Positions 54,501 to 62,853 are shown, counted from the first letter of the stretch. The stretch: DNA of 64,000 nucleotides from UKL13-3 sp044353855 (GCA_044353855.1 JBILBF010000004.1:62001-126000), one strand, 5' to 3'. The notes: generated by a model from the sequence alone, not told the origin. Translations and numbers: made by a program.

Positions 54501-54625
54501 AACTCTTTTCCATTAACAGCAAGTTTAAATCCGCTGCCCGATTGAATGACTGACACCTTATCGTTTTGAGCAAATGCTAATGTGGTTGTTAGAAATAAAA
54601 AGCATTGAAGCAGCAGTTTTTTCAT
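51509..54625 (-). CDS. Clan GH-A glycosidase fused to an outer-membrane beta-barrel
   Basis: 1038 residues from the ATG at 54625 (MKKLLLQCFLFLTTTLAFAQ signal peptide; an ATG 8 codons upstream is less likely). Residues 20-400 are a GH2-like TIM-barrel: FKLAVNGKELFINGMNWDYF, acid/base E168 in LLGNENNYG, nucleophile E269 in VLLTEFGSDAYN. From about residue 420 to the end the sequence changes to repeated amphipathic beta-hairpins rich in aromatics and glycine (LYRADYVWDAKDFKLTGFYR, MYNALTGFTYNVGKFQIAPN, YGIDIRTIYKKMKLTTIAR, ending IRTYVQININN), as in porins. The first gene of the nine-gene operon, where SusC normally stands. I infer a surface or periplasmic enzyme sitting on its own pore. Family of the barrel not recognised. 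Confidence 0.75.
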   Translation of the reverse strand: MKKLLLQCFLFLTTTLAFAQNDKVSVIQSGSGFKLAVNGKELFINGMNWDYFPIGTNYNYSLWKQSDEVIISALDNEMSLLKNMGVNAIRQYTGVPAKWVKYIYEKYGIYTMLNHSFGRYGLTIDGKWEPNTVYSNPKVREILLKETKEMATEYKETPGVLLFLLGNENNYGLFWRGAETENIPLADRNSTKDAYYLYRLFNEAAKELKEIDKNHPLAICNGDLLFADIIAKECKDVDILGINCYRGLTFTDLYDRVKKELNMPVLLTEFGSDAYNTIANKEDQEYQTKVLVSNWREIYDNASGMGKNENSIGGFTFQFSDGWWKTGQTINLEEHDVTASWSNGGYSNDFVKDENNMNEEWFGICAKGQTNERGNYDLYPRAAYYALQNVHKFNPYAGTPASMSASFNSISAADAALRARGDKAVLESKDRGKLYLSNLQANFNTYQTGGSLISTPATAGPTTTTYPNAQGFDHMQSFNIGVTARPAPNMKANVQFNILGNVATKPIDEIFYENRGRPVTVSTPTGTQVITDNNRVQLYRADYVWDAKDFKLTGFYRTGHYHWGYEGDFFGLYPEANYGPNIDIYNGNAPAGFELEAKKKLKGLKFAFGPELWWGANPAFLAKYSKTMAGLDVTGIFHEDIVQRTNLQSSFAVPTPKTRRLTLAIGKKMEKLTVDVGGIWGGQPLNGRTFQLEENNTVYVDKIKSTDNFGGKVKLTYSTGAIRWYGLASYMGLVANGGVDQTKTFTGWVLKDIGSGNMYNALTGFTYNVGKFQIAPNFLYQKPLAGPIGPNYPAPARPRNILDDPFSVRGNRETMGGELLLTFDPTPATWMYEWDNDRMEDAKFAMSTGFVYRHLPTIQDAAIGILGNGRTTFVFPGSAPAQDLWEVNARMVSKISPQFGIIGNVYVGNGQANGSDTRTINRYGIDIRTIYKKMKLTTIARIDDWGPFDYHRDFNQTFPLQLIGDWSIEISKPDWFMLPGTKIGFRTTYRTLNQYSNRYSPTTKLNISGQVVPDPNALGFPNGNEWEIRTYVQININN

Positions 54626-54731
54626 TTTATATCGATTTTGTTTATGCATATGCTTTAATTTTCTATTAATGATGTTTTTGACTTTTTAACTGTTGGTTTT
54701 TCGAATTGGTGAATTAAATTGTTAATTTTAA

Positions 54732-54752
54732 TTATGGTGTAATTTACCATAA
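54732..54752. promoter_or_regulatory. Candidate operator upstream of the beta-glucan operon
   Basis: TTATGGT and ACCATAA are perfect inverted 7-mers around a 7-bp centre, placed about 110 bp before the first gene and just downstream of the candidate -7 element, where a repressor would block transcription. Confidence 0.5.
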
Positions 54753-54765
54753 CTAACATAATATA

Positions 54766-54773
54766 CAAATTTA
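54766..54773 (-). promoter_or_regulatory. Candidate -7 element of the beta-glucan operon
   Basis: TAAATTTG on the minus strand matches TAnnTTTG. A TTTG lies upstream but 26 bp away, too far for the usual spacing, so the -33 element may be replaced by an activator. Confidence 0.4.
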
Positions 54774-54842
54774 TTTACAATGAAGGTAGTTGTTTTCTTC
54801 AAAAAAAAGTACACTAACACAAGGGCTAATAGGAAATACAAT

Positions 54843-54860
54843 GACTAATTGTGATTAGTC
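54843..54860. promoter_or_regulatory. Perfect palindrome GACTAAT-N4-ATTAGTC
   Basis: Two exact 7-bp inverted arms with a TGTG spacer, about 70 bp upstream of the candidate -7 element. The position suits an activator site for the operon, although a regulator for it is not identified. Confidence 0.45.
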
Positions 54861-55265
54861 AAAATCATAGAAAAACAAACTAAAACAATCTTTGAAAAAA
54901 GAGACAACATAAAAAAGTAGCCTTTTCTAAGAACTATTTTCAGCCATCATCTTTATAAACTATTAAACTCAAGTTAAATAAAAATCTGCAGTGTATAACA
55001 ACACACTCTCATCTTAAAATGAGTATTTGGTTTAATATGTTGTACTTAAGGCAAACATACACATCTATTAAATTCTGATGCAATAATTGTAAATGTTTAG
55101 TAAGGGATAATAGTCTAAAATTTACTTCAATATTAGAAGATACAGAATGCTTAACAAAAGAATTTGAAGGTGCCGAATCACACTATTTTTTTAAAGCAAT
55201 CCGATAGTGAGAGCAGGTAATTATTTTGTTGTCATTTTAATTGGCAATCAATTTCGAGAAAACAA

Positions 55266-57023
55266 TCAATAACCAGAAATAACTTTATCCTTTGGATATT
55301 TTACTTCAAAACTAAACTTTAAGGACATGGATTGTTCTGGGGCAATAACCAAAAGCCACTTTAGTTTACCTGTAGTTTCGTCATACTCCGCACCGCTAGT
55401 ATTAATGAGTTTTATTTCAATTTCTTTATCTGTCGAAATAGGAATTTGATCCTCAACAACAATGGTAACAGGCTCTTTTCGGGTATTGCGTATATTTATT
55501 TCCCAAGTACTTAATTCTTTTTTGCTACTACCTGTTATCGTTTTACTGCTAAAATCTTTAAGTTGGATACGTTGTGTTTGAATTCGTTTATCTCTACCAA
55601 GAGAGATTGATAGTGAATCGCTGGTAGTTCCGTTGATAATTGATTTACCAACAAATGTTCCATCAAAATATATATTGGCTTCACCACTTATTTGATTTAC
55701 CAAATCATTTCCGGGGACTTTTGCCATTGCAAAAACATCGTTATCCATTTTTGGAACAACACCATAAACATAGGTAGCATTCAAATTCTGAACAGTTAAA
55801 TCAACTTGGTGTGGATTGTTGTCGCTTGGAATGGTTGATGCTGATGCTATATTAAACTCAATATTGATGGCCGATTGTTGAATAGTAGCAATGCTGTTTC
55901 TTGTTAATAATTTATCAACTCTTTCATCTTCCATCATGGGAGCTTCTGATCGACTACTTTTAGATTCAGGCTTTCCTGTAAGTTGAATATTATCGTATAG
56001 AACAGGTTGTTGATAGCCTATAAAGTTCGTTTGTAAAGTTGGTTTATTTCCACCTTCATTTGGATTTACAGTACTTAGTTTTAGGATAACATTTTTCCAA
56101 TTTTCACCAGTTGATTGTGTGATAAAAGCTTTTGCTACTAACTGTAATTCACTTTTAGTATCTTTTACACGCACATCATAAAAGGGTACCCAGCTTGCAT
56201 TATACACCAAATAGCTCAACTCAACTGTTGCATTGAAAACGGGTGAAAGAGTTTTGAGAGTAATAACCACTTCAGGTGAGGTTTGATGAGCATTTTCATT
56301 AAATTCATTTAATTGATTTTCTATATTTTGCTTATACACTTGATAGTTGGTTTCCAATTCAGTTAACCTAAACCAATCTTCTTTAAATTCATTCAATTTT
56401 TTCTTGTACAATAACATTAAGTCTTCCAATTCTTCAGATTTCACGCCTATTTGATTGCTTCCTACATTTTTATTGGCAAGCATTAATTCCTTTTGAAATA
56501 CGATGGTTTCTTTATCGGCTTTAAAATTGTTAAGCGCATTCGTAAGCACATTTAAAGAGTCTTCGAGTGCTATTAATGCTGCTGATTTTATAGGTGGGTG
56601 CAAAAAATCTTCTTTTGCCGAAACTGCTAACAAGGTAATATTTCCTTCTACTCTTACTTGAATGCTATTCTTATTTATTTGAGAAGATAAATGATCATAC
56701 ACCAAGTTGGTGATACCTGCCTGCAAGTTTACTTTGGCTATTCGAGTAACTTGTGCTTGGTTTAAAAAAACTGTTACGTTAGTAATGGTGCTGGGAGTAT
56801 GTTGTTCATTCTCGGCAGATTGAACCCACAAAGGAACAATGAAGAATATTAAATAACGAATATCGAATTTCGAAAAAATAAAATTCAATATTGTAATACT
56901 TTTAAATAACGAGAACGCAGTGAACGTATCATTTTTCTGGTTTTTATTTCGAAATTCGAAATTCGAAATTGGATATTTTTTAAAGCGGAATGTTTCCATG
57001 TTTTTTGCGTGGTAAGTTGGCAA
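55266..57023 (-). CDS. DUF4139 (MuiA-like) domain protein
   Basis: 585 residues in the longest frame. From about residue 75 the sequence is a DUF4139/DUF4140 protein: ITNVTVFLNQAQVTRIAKVNL, a coiled-coil middle (about 150-250), VELSYLVYNASWVPFYDVRV and a C-terminus KFSFEVKYPKDKVISGY. Function is unknown; some members are called mucoidy inhibitor. The first about 60 residues (ISNFEFRNKNQ, SKFDIRYLI) are read from a palindromic intergenic repeat and run 44 bp into the upstream carboxylase gene, so the real start is unclear. The hydrophobic YLIFFIVPLWVQSA would be the surviving signal peptide core. A non-ATG start inside the repeat is possible. Confidence 0.75.
   Translation of the reverse strand: MPTYHAKNMETFRFKKYPISNFEFRNKNQKNDTFTAFSLFKSITILNFIFSKFDIRYLIFFIVPLWVQSAENEQHTPSTITNVTVFLNQAQVTRIAKVNLQAGITNLVYDHLSSQINKNSIQVRVEGNITLLAVSAKEDFLHPPIKSAALIALEDSLNVLTNALNNFKADKETIVFQKELMLANKNVGSNQIGVKSEELEDLMLLYKKKLNEFKEDWFRLTELETNYQVYKQNIENQLNEFNENAHQTSPEVVITLKTLSPVFNATVELSYLVYNASWVPFYDVRVKDTKSELQLVAKAFITQSTGENWKNVILKLSTVNPNEGGNKPTLQTNFIGYQQPVLYDNIQLTGKPESKSSRSEAPMMEDERVDKLLTRNSIATIQQSAINIEFNIASASTIPSDNNPHQVDLTVQNLNATYVYGVVPKMDNDVFAMAKVPGNDLVNQISGEANIYFDGTFVGKSIINGTTSDSLSISLGRDKRIQTQRIQLKDFSSKTITGSSKKELSTWEINIRNTRKEPVTIVVEDQIPISTDKEIEIKLINTSGAEYDETTGKLKWLLVIAPEQSMSLKFSFEVKYPKDKVISGY
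56848..56980. repeat. MITE-like imperfect inverted repeat with TTTCGAAATTCGAA units
   Basis: Left arm GAATATCGAATTTCGAAAAA and right arm with three TTCGAAAT units ending TTGGATATT are inverted copies flanking about 80 bp containing GAGAACGCAGTGAACG. A related piece (GGATATTGAATTTCGAAAAA) follows thyA. Such elements are typical dispersed intergenic repeats in this phylum; this one lies across the 5' end of the DUF4139 gene. Confidence 0.7.
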
Positions 57024-58545
57024 CTTTATTTTCTAGCATTTTAAATGCTTTGATGAGCTTTAAACGAGTTTCTTCAGGGAATATTACTTCATCAATAAAT
57101 CCTCGTTCAGCTGCACGGTATGGGTTGGCAAATATATCGCCATATTCTTTTTCTTTGGCAGCAAGTTCGGCTACCTTATCAGGTGCGTTATCGATCTCTT
57201 TTTTGAAAATAATTTCGGCAGCGCCTTTGGCTCCCATTACCGCAATTTCAGCTGTAGGCCATGCATAATTTATATCGCAGCCTATATGTTTGCTGTTCAT
57301 CACATCATAGGCTCCTCCATATGCTTTACGCGTAATTACAGTTACTCTAGGTACGGTTGCTTCGCAAAAAGCATACAATAATTTCGCTCCGTTGGTAATA
57401 ATTCCGTTCCACTCTTGATCCGTACCTGGCAAAAATCCGGGCACATCTTCAAATACCAATAGTGGAATATTAAACGCATCGCAGAAACGAACAAAACGAG
57501 CACCTTTTTGAGAAGCATGAATATCCAAACATCCAGCTAATTGTGCTGGTTGATTTCCTACAATACCAATGCTTCTTCCGGCTAATCTTGCAAACCCTAC
57601 AACAATATTTTCAGCATAATTTTTATGCACTTCGTAAAACGAACCTTCGTCTGCAATTTGTTCAATTACCTCACGCATATCGTAAGGTTGATTGGCATTT
57701 TCGGGAATAATATCTTTTAATCCCATGCGTATTTCATCACCCATTTCGTATGCAAGATGGGGTGCTTGTTCTTCGCAATTTTCTGGAATATAACTGATGA
57801 GTTTTTTGAGTTGGTTAATGCAATCAATTTCATTGGCTGCGGTAAAATGTGCAACACCACTTTTGCTGGAATGCACACTAGATCCGCCCAATTCTTCGGA
57901 AGTTACTTCTTCGTGGGTTACCGTTTTTACAACATTTGGGCCAGTTACAAACATGTACGAAGTGTGTTCAACCATCATAATAAAATCGGTAATAGCGGGG
58001 CTGTATACAGCACCTCCAGCACACGGGCCCATAATGGCTGAAATTTGAGGAATAACCCCACTTGCCATTGTGTTTCTAAAAAATATATCGGCATATCCGC
58101 CCAATGAAACAACTCCTTCTTGTATACGTGCACCACCCGAATCATTTAACCCAATAATGGGCGCTCCGGCTTTCATCGACATATCCATCAACTTACATAT
58201 TTTTTCGGCATGGGTTTCACTTAATGAACCTCCAAAAATGGTAAAGTCTTGCGAAAAAGCATAAACCAACCTGCCGCTAATAGTACCATATCCTGTAATG
58301 ACACCATCGCCCAAAAACTGTTGTTTTTCCATGCCAAAATCTTTGGAGCGGTGTTGAACAAATGCACCAATTTCCTCAAAGCTTCCGTCATCAAATAAAA
58401 AGTGGAGACGCTCACGGGCTGTTAGTTTTCCTTTTTTATGCTGAGCATCCATGCGGGCTTGTCCGCCTCCCAGTAATAATTCATCGCGTTTTTGTTGTAA
58501 TATATCTCTTTTGTTCATCGGTGACGATTGTTGTATAATGGTCAT
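56980..58545 (-). CDS. pccB: Acyl-CoA carboxylase carboxyltransferase (beta) subunit, propionyl-CoA type
   Basis: 521 residues (a start nine codons in, at 58518, giving MNKRDILQQKRDELLLGG, is equally plausible). Crotonase-fold carboxyltransferase with KLTARERLHFLFDDGSFEEI, LNDSGGARIQEGVVSLGGYADIF (N-terminal oxyanion region), GPCAGGAVYSPAITDF, VPGFLPGTDQEWNGI and ARKAYGGAYDVMNSKHIG-like TRKAYGGAYDVMNSKHIG. It transfers carboxyl from biotin to acyl-CoA, most likely propionyl-CoA. No biotin carrier or carboxylase gene adjoins it; the 494-residue biotin carboxylase at 12645 is a candidate partner. Confidence 0.9.
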   Translation of the reverse strand: MTIIQQSSPMNKRDILQQKRDELLLGGGQARMDAQHKKGKLTARERLHFLFDDGSFEEIGAFVQHRSKDFGMEKQQFLGDGVITGYGTISGRLVYAFSQDFTIFGGSLSETHAEKICKLMDMSMKAGAPIIGLNDSGGARIQEGVVSLGGYADIFFRNTMASGVIPQISAIMGPCAGGAVYSPAITDFIMMVEHTSYMFVTGPNVVKTVTHEEVTSEELGGSSVHSSKSGVAHFTAANEIDCINQLKKLISYIPENCEEQAPHLAYEMGDEIRMGLKDIIPENANQPYDMREVIEQIADEGSFYEVHKNYAENIVVGFARLAGRSIGIVGNQPAQLAGCLDIHASQKGARFVRFCDAFNIPLLVFEDVPGFLPGTDQEWNGIITNGAKLLYAFCEATVPRVTVITRKAYGGAYDVMNSKHIGCDINYAWPTAEIAVMGAKGAAEIIFKKEIDNAPDKVAELAAKEKEYGDIFANPYRAAERGFIDEVIFPEETRLKLIKAFKMLENKVANLPRKKHGNIPL

Positions 58546-58740
58546 TGTTTAATATGGGTGTATGCCTGTGCAAGTATATAGGTTTATTGCTAATTTTTGG
58601 CAACAAAAAATCCTTTACTTGAGCTACTTATATGATGATTAATAACCCATATTGTTCGATACAAATTACTGTCTTCTTATGTTTAATATCACTTCGTACT
58701 TCTTTGTGTATGTGTATAAAACAAGGACACAATTACATAA

Positions 58741-58779
58741 AAAAAATCCTCTTTCTCATTGCTGAAAAAGAGGATTTTA
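58741..58779 (-). terminator. Terminator of the peroxiredoxin gene
   Basis: AAAATCCTCTTT (58743-58754) and AAAGAGGATTTT (58767-58778) form a perfect 12-bp stem with a 12-nt loop; the minus-strand side continues in T. It sits 18 bp after the peroxiredoxin stop. Confidence 0.88.
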
Positions 58780-58796
58780 GTTAAATACTATTAGGT

Positions 58797-59441
58797 TTAG
58801 TGAGTTGACAAATAAGATGCAATCCCTTCGGCATTGTCTTTTAGTCCATCTTGTCCTTTGCTCCAATTGGCTGGACAAACCTCTCCATTTTCTTCAAAAA
58901 ATTGTAGTGCATCAATCATACGCAATGCTTCATCAACACTGCGTCCTAATGGCAAGTCGTTTACTACTTGGTGACGCACTATTCCTGCTTTATCAATTAG
59001 AAATAACCCACGGTAAGCAACAGCATCTTCACCTTGGTTTCCTACCCAAATCATGTTACCAGTTTCATCATAATCGTAATGACCAGCTAATACTCCGTAG
59101 TTAAGGGCAATTGTTTTGGTTACATCTGCAACCAAAGGAAATTTTACTCCTTGAATACCACCATCATTTTGGGGTGTGTTTAACCATGCCCAATGCGAAA
59201 ATTTGGAATCGATAGAACAACCGATCACTTCTACATTACGGTCATTAAAATCTTGAATGCGTTTTTGAAATGCGATAATTTCTGTTGGACATACAAATGT
59301 AAAATCCAATGGATAAAAGAAAAACAATACGTGTTTTTTTCCTAAGAATTGATCTAACGAAAACTCGTCTTTAAATTCACCTCCATTTACCACAGCTGCT
59401 GCGCTAAATGAAGGAGCTTTTTTGCCTACTAACATTGTCAT
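58797..59441 (-). CDS. Typical 2-Cys peroxiredoxin (AhpC/TSA)
   Basis: 214 residues. Peroxidatic C51 in DFTFVCPTEIIAF and resolving C189 in NGEVCPANWSKG, the eukaryote-like Prx1 subtype with a C-terminal tail. It reduces hydrogen and organic peroxides using thioredoxin-type donors in the cytoplasm. Monocistronic with its own terminator. Confidence 0.93.
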   Translation of the reverse strand: MTMLVGKKAPSFSAAAVVNGGEFKDEFSLDQFLGKKHVLFFFYPLDFTFVCPTEIIAFQKRIQDFNDRNVEVIGCSIDSKFSHWAWLNTPQNDGGIQGVKFPLVADVTKTIALNYGVLAGHYDYDETGNMIWVGNQGEDAVAYRGLFLIDKAGIVRHQVVNDLPLGRSVDEALRMIDALQFFEENGEVCPANWSKGQDGLKDNAEGIASYLSTH

Positions 59442-59599
59442 GTTTTGTGTTAATTATAATTGATATGGTTTTGTGTTTATTATGTTTGATTAACGAACAC
59501 AAAGGTTTAAAATTTGTTTACAATTGGCATGAAATAATTTATGATTCATGTTTGGTTTCTCCTTCATCCTTTTAATGTATAGGTGATTGAGCCAATGTA

Positions 59600-61273
59600 C
59601 TAACCGTTCATCGAAGCTAAAAACTCCTCATTGCTATTGGTGTTTTTCATATTGCGCAACAATAGGTTCATGGCTTCTTCAGCATTCATATCGGCAATAT
59701 GATTGCGCAACACCCATGTGCGTTGTAAGGTAGCTTTATCTAATAATAAATCTTCTCTACGTGTACTCGATGCAACAATATCAATAGCTGGGTAAATACG
59801 TTTGTTGGAGAGTTTTCTATCCAACTGCAATTCCATATTTCCTGTTCCTTTAAATTCTTCAAAAATGACTTCATCCATTTTTGATCCAGTATCAATAAGG
59901 GCTGTAGCAATAATGGTAAGCGAACCACCATTTTCGATTTTACGTGCAGCTCCAAAAAAACGTTTGGGTTTGTGTAAAGCATTGGCATCCACACCACCCG
60001 AAAGTATTTTACCCGATGCAGGTTGTGCTGTATTGAATGCACGAGCCATACGGGTAATGGAGTCTAATAAAATGACTACATCATGCCCACATTCGGTCAT
60101 CCGTTTTGCTTTTTCCAACACAATATTGGCAAGTTTAACATGCTTTTCTGCAGGCTCATCAAAGGTAGATGCTACAACTTCTGCTCTAACGCTACGTTGC
60201 ATATCGGTTACCTCTTCTGGTCGTTCGTCAATCAATAATATAATTAAATAAACTTCAGGATGATTTTTGGCAATGGCATTAGCAATTTCTTTTAACAAAA
60301 TTGTTTTACCTGTTTTGGGTTGTGCTACAATTAAACCACGTTGGCCTTTTCCAATGGGTGCCAACATATCAATAATACGAGTAGAGTATGAAGTTGTATC
60401 TCCTAATTTTAGTTTTTCATCAGGGAATAAAGGTGTTAAATGCTCGAAAGCTACACGGTCACGAATTTCGGAAGGTTTGCGACCATTAACCGAATCCACT
60501 TTAATTAAGGCAAAATATTTTTCTCCTTCTTTGGGTGGGCGAATGGTTCCTTTTACGGTATCGCCTGTTTTAAGACCCATTAATTTTATTTGCGAAGGCG
60601 ATACATACACATCATCCGGTGACGACATATAGTTGTAATCCGATGAACGTAAAAAGCCATAACCATCCGGAATTAATTCCAATACACCTTCTGCACTTAC
60701 AATACCTTCTAATTCTTGCAACAAATTATTTTGCTGTTGCATACGCTCAAAACGTTCTTGTCGCTTATTGTCGCGTTCTTGGTTTATGTGGCGTTTATTA
60801 GGATTTTCGTCAGTTGATTCGGGATTTGTTGTTGTTTCAGCAGTTTCTTGAATGGTGGATACCGTTCTGTTTTCATTACGCTCAACTGAGTGATTGTGAT
60901 TAATGGAATCTGTCTGTTCAGCTGGAGGAGTATTCCCTTCTTGGGTTTGAGTGAAAGTAATTTCAGATGTTTCAGGTTGTTTGTCTTCTGTCGTTTCTAC
61001 TATAAGTTCGGGTATAGCAATTTGGTCAGCTTTGGGTTTTCGTGCTTGTGTAATTTTTTTCACTTTCTCAACCTTCTCAACTTTCTCTGTTTTTTCTGCT
61101 TTGACTCTGGGTTTCTTTTTTTCAGGTTCAGCAGTATTAGTTGGCTGAGCGGCCAAAATAGTCGTAATTAAATCGTTTTTGCTGAGGTCATCAATAGTTT
61201 GGATATTTAGTGATGCGGCAATTTCTTTTAGCTCAGACATGAGCATGTTGTTCAATGCAGTAATTTCGTACAT
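59600..61273 (-). CDS. rho: Transcription termination factor Rho
   Basis: 557 residues, longer than the about 420 of E. coli Rho. An N-terminal Rho_N helix domain (1-45, LNIQTIDDLSKNDLITTIL) is followed by a charged low-complexity insert (about 46-185: KKKPRVKAEKTEKVEKVEKV, then Glu/Thr/Asn-rich), an OB-fold RNA-binding domain (LELIPDGYGFLRSSDYNYM), and the RecA-like ATPase (VAQPKTGKTILLKEIAN Walker A, VVILLDSITRMARAFNTAQP, DTGSKMDEVIFEEFKGTGNM). The insert is common in Bacteroidota Rho and may promote RNA binding or phase behaviour. Function is intact. Confidence 0.95.
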   Translation of the reverse strand: MYEITALNNMLMSELKEIAASLNIQTIDDLSKNDLITTILAAQPTNTAEPEKKKPRVKAEKTEKVEKVEKVKKITQARKPKADQIAIPELIVETTEDKQPETSEITFTQTQEGNTPPAEQTDSINHNHSVERNENRTVSTIQETAETTTNPESTDENPNKRHINQERDNKRQERFERMQQQNNLLQELEGIVSAEGVLELIPDGYGFLRSSDYNYMSSPDDVYVSPSQIKLMGLKTGDTVKGTIRPPKEGEKYFALIKVDSVNGRKPSEIRDRVAFEHLTPLFPDEKLKLGDTTSYSTRIIDMLAPIGKGQRGLIVAQPKTGKTILLKEIANAIAKNHPEVYLIILLIDERPEEVTDMQRSVRAEVVASTFDEPAEKHVKLANIVLEKAKRMTECGHDVVILLDSITRMARAFNTAQPASGKILSGGVDANALHKPKRFFGAARKIENGGSLTIIATALIDTGSKMDEVIFEEFKGTGNMELQLDRKLSNKRIYPAIDIVASSTRREDLLLDKATLQRTWVLRNHIADMNAEEAMNLLLRNMKNTNSNEEFLASMNG

Positions 61274-61460
61274 GAATTAATGTGTTATCTTAAATGGAAT
61301 AAATGCAACGCAGAATCTTTCGATTGTTTGTTTTTTGAAAATAAAAAAAGTTGGATTTTTATAGGCATGGATAAGGTTCATCCACATGCAAGTGTAAGCT
61401 AGTTTTTTGAGATTACAAAATATTCTTTTCAGATTGTTTTGAGGGTGTTTTTGTTTAACA

Positions 61461-61498
61461 AAAATCCTGCACCAAAATTTATTTTAATGCAGGATTTT
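61461..61498 (-). terminator. Terminator of the E2 gene
   Basis: AAAATCCTGCA (61461-61471) and TGCAGGATTTT (61488-61498) form a perfect 11-bp stem; the minus-strand side ends in a T-run. It lies 20 bp after the stop at 61519. Confidence 0.88.
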
Positions 61499-61518
61499 AA
61501 AGAATGATACAAGATTTG

Positions 61519-62742
61519 TTACACTAACAATCTTACTGGGTTTTCCAACATGTCTTTTAGCGTTTGTAAAAAGGCAGAACCAACCGCTCCATCAACTGAA
61601 CGGTGATCGCAGGATAGGGTTACCTTCATTACATTGGCAACTTTCATTTGGCCATTTTCTACTACCACCGTTTCTTTTGCTGCACCCACAGCCAAAATAC
61701 ACGATTCGGGTGGGTTAATAATAGCAGTGAATTGGTCGATACCAAACATTCCTAAATTTGATATGGTGAAAGTACTTCCTTCAAATTCGGCAGGTGCCAA
61801 TTTTTTGTTTTTGGCTTTATCTGCAAGTTCTTTTACTTCTGCACTAATATGTGAAATGGTTTTATTGTCGGCAAACTTTACAACAGGCACAATCAATCCA
61901 TCTTCAATAGCCACCGCAACGCCAACATGTATATGGTTGTTCATCCTAATTTTATCGCCCATCCAGCTTGAATTTGCTTTAGGGTTTTTGCGCAATGATG
62001 CTGCAACCGCTTTGATAATAATATCGTTTACCGAAATTTTAACAGGGCAAATATCATTCATTACTTTGCGTGCCTCAATTACTTTATCCATGGTAATACT
62101 CATGGTGAGGTAAAAGTGAGGAGCCCCATTTTTACTTTCGCTTAACCTACGTGCAATAGCTTTACGCATTTGCGAAACAGTAATATCTTCAAAACTTTCG
62201 GTACCTACAATGGTAGGAATGCTTACCGAAGTTTTAACTGAAGTAGAAGGAGTAAAATTCTCTACATCTCGTTTTACAATACGCCCATTATCTCCCGATC
62301 CTGGAACTTTGCTTAAATCTACACCTTTATCTTCAGCTATTTTTTTCGCAAGTGGTGATGCTTTTAAGCGTGTATCCGAATCGATTGGTGAAGTTTGGTG
62401 CGTACTTTCTGTTGAAGTGGGAGTGGATGAGGTCTCTACTTTTACTTCTTCCTTAGAAGCAACAGAAGCTGGAGCTGATGTTAACAGTGCACTAAAATCT
62501 TCACCTTTTGCTCCTACAATAGCTATTATGGCATCCACAGGAACTGATTGCCCTGCTTCAATACCAATATGCAAAAGGGTGCCTTTTGCATAGTTTTCAA
62601 GCTCCATAGTAGCCTTATCGGTTTCTACTTCGGCCAATATATCGCCCGACTTTACATCATCGCCAACCTTTTTATGCCAAGCTACAATTACACCATCGGT
62701 CATTGTATCGCTCATTTTGGGCATGCGTATTACTTCTGCCAT
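61519..62742 (-). CDS. pdhC: Pyruvate dehydrogenase E2, dihydrolipoamide acetyltransferase
   Basis: 407 residues from the ATG at 62742 (MAEVIRMPKMSDTMTDG); a 14-codon upstream extension is not family-like. One lipoyl domain (1-80, K43 in VETDKATMEL), an Ala/Ser/Thr linker, a peripheral-subunit-binding domain (ASPLAKKIAEDKGVDLSKVP) and the catalytic domain with SCDHRSVDGAVG at the C-terminus. It transfers acetyl to CoA. The single lipoyl domain and MSDTM start point to the PDH rather than the oxoglutarate complex. E1 and E3 are not adjacent. Confidence 0.9.
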   Translation of the reverse strand: MAEVIRMPKMSDTMTDGVIVAWHKKVGDDVKSGDILAEVETDKATMELENYAKGTLLHIGIEAGQSVPVDAIIAIVGAKGEDFSALLTSAPASVASKEEVKVETSSTPTSTESTHQTSPIDSDTRLKASPLAKKIAEDKGVDLSKVPGSGDNGRIVKRDVENFTPSTSVKTSVSIPTIVGTESFEDITVSQMRKAIARRLSESKNGAPHFYLTMSITMDKVIEARKVMNDICPVKISVNDIIIKAVAASLRKNPKANSSWMGDKIRMNNHIHVGVAVAIEDGLIVPVVKFADNKTISHISAEVKELADKAKNKKLAPAEFEGSTFTISNLGMFGIDQFTAIINPPESCILAVGAAKETVVVENGQMKVANVMKVTLSCDHRSVDGAVGSAFLQTLKDMLENPVRLLV

Positions 62743-62853
62743 AATTTCGTTTTCTGTAATTTTAAAAGTCAACAAAAATAACAATAGAATTGATTTTAGC
62801 TAATGTTGAAAATTTCGGAAGAACTTTTACGTTAATTTTTTCAACTTTGGCAA

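Larger units (their letters stand above)
54626..55265. other. Regulatory intergenic region upstream of the beta-glucan operon
   Basis: 640 bp. The operon-proximal half holds the palindromes and promoter element listed separately. The distal half (about 54900-55265) is AT-rich with a weak stem CTCATCTTAAAATGAG near 55006 and a 42-codon open stretch on the plus strand ending at 55205 that lacks a start codon. I see no convincing gene there. Confidence 0.5.

Noticed and set aside
55077..55205. 42-codon open stretch on the plus strand (ends SHYFFKAIR)
   Set aside because: No start codon, no recognisable family; at most a gene remnant.
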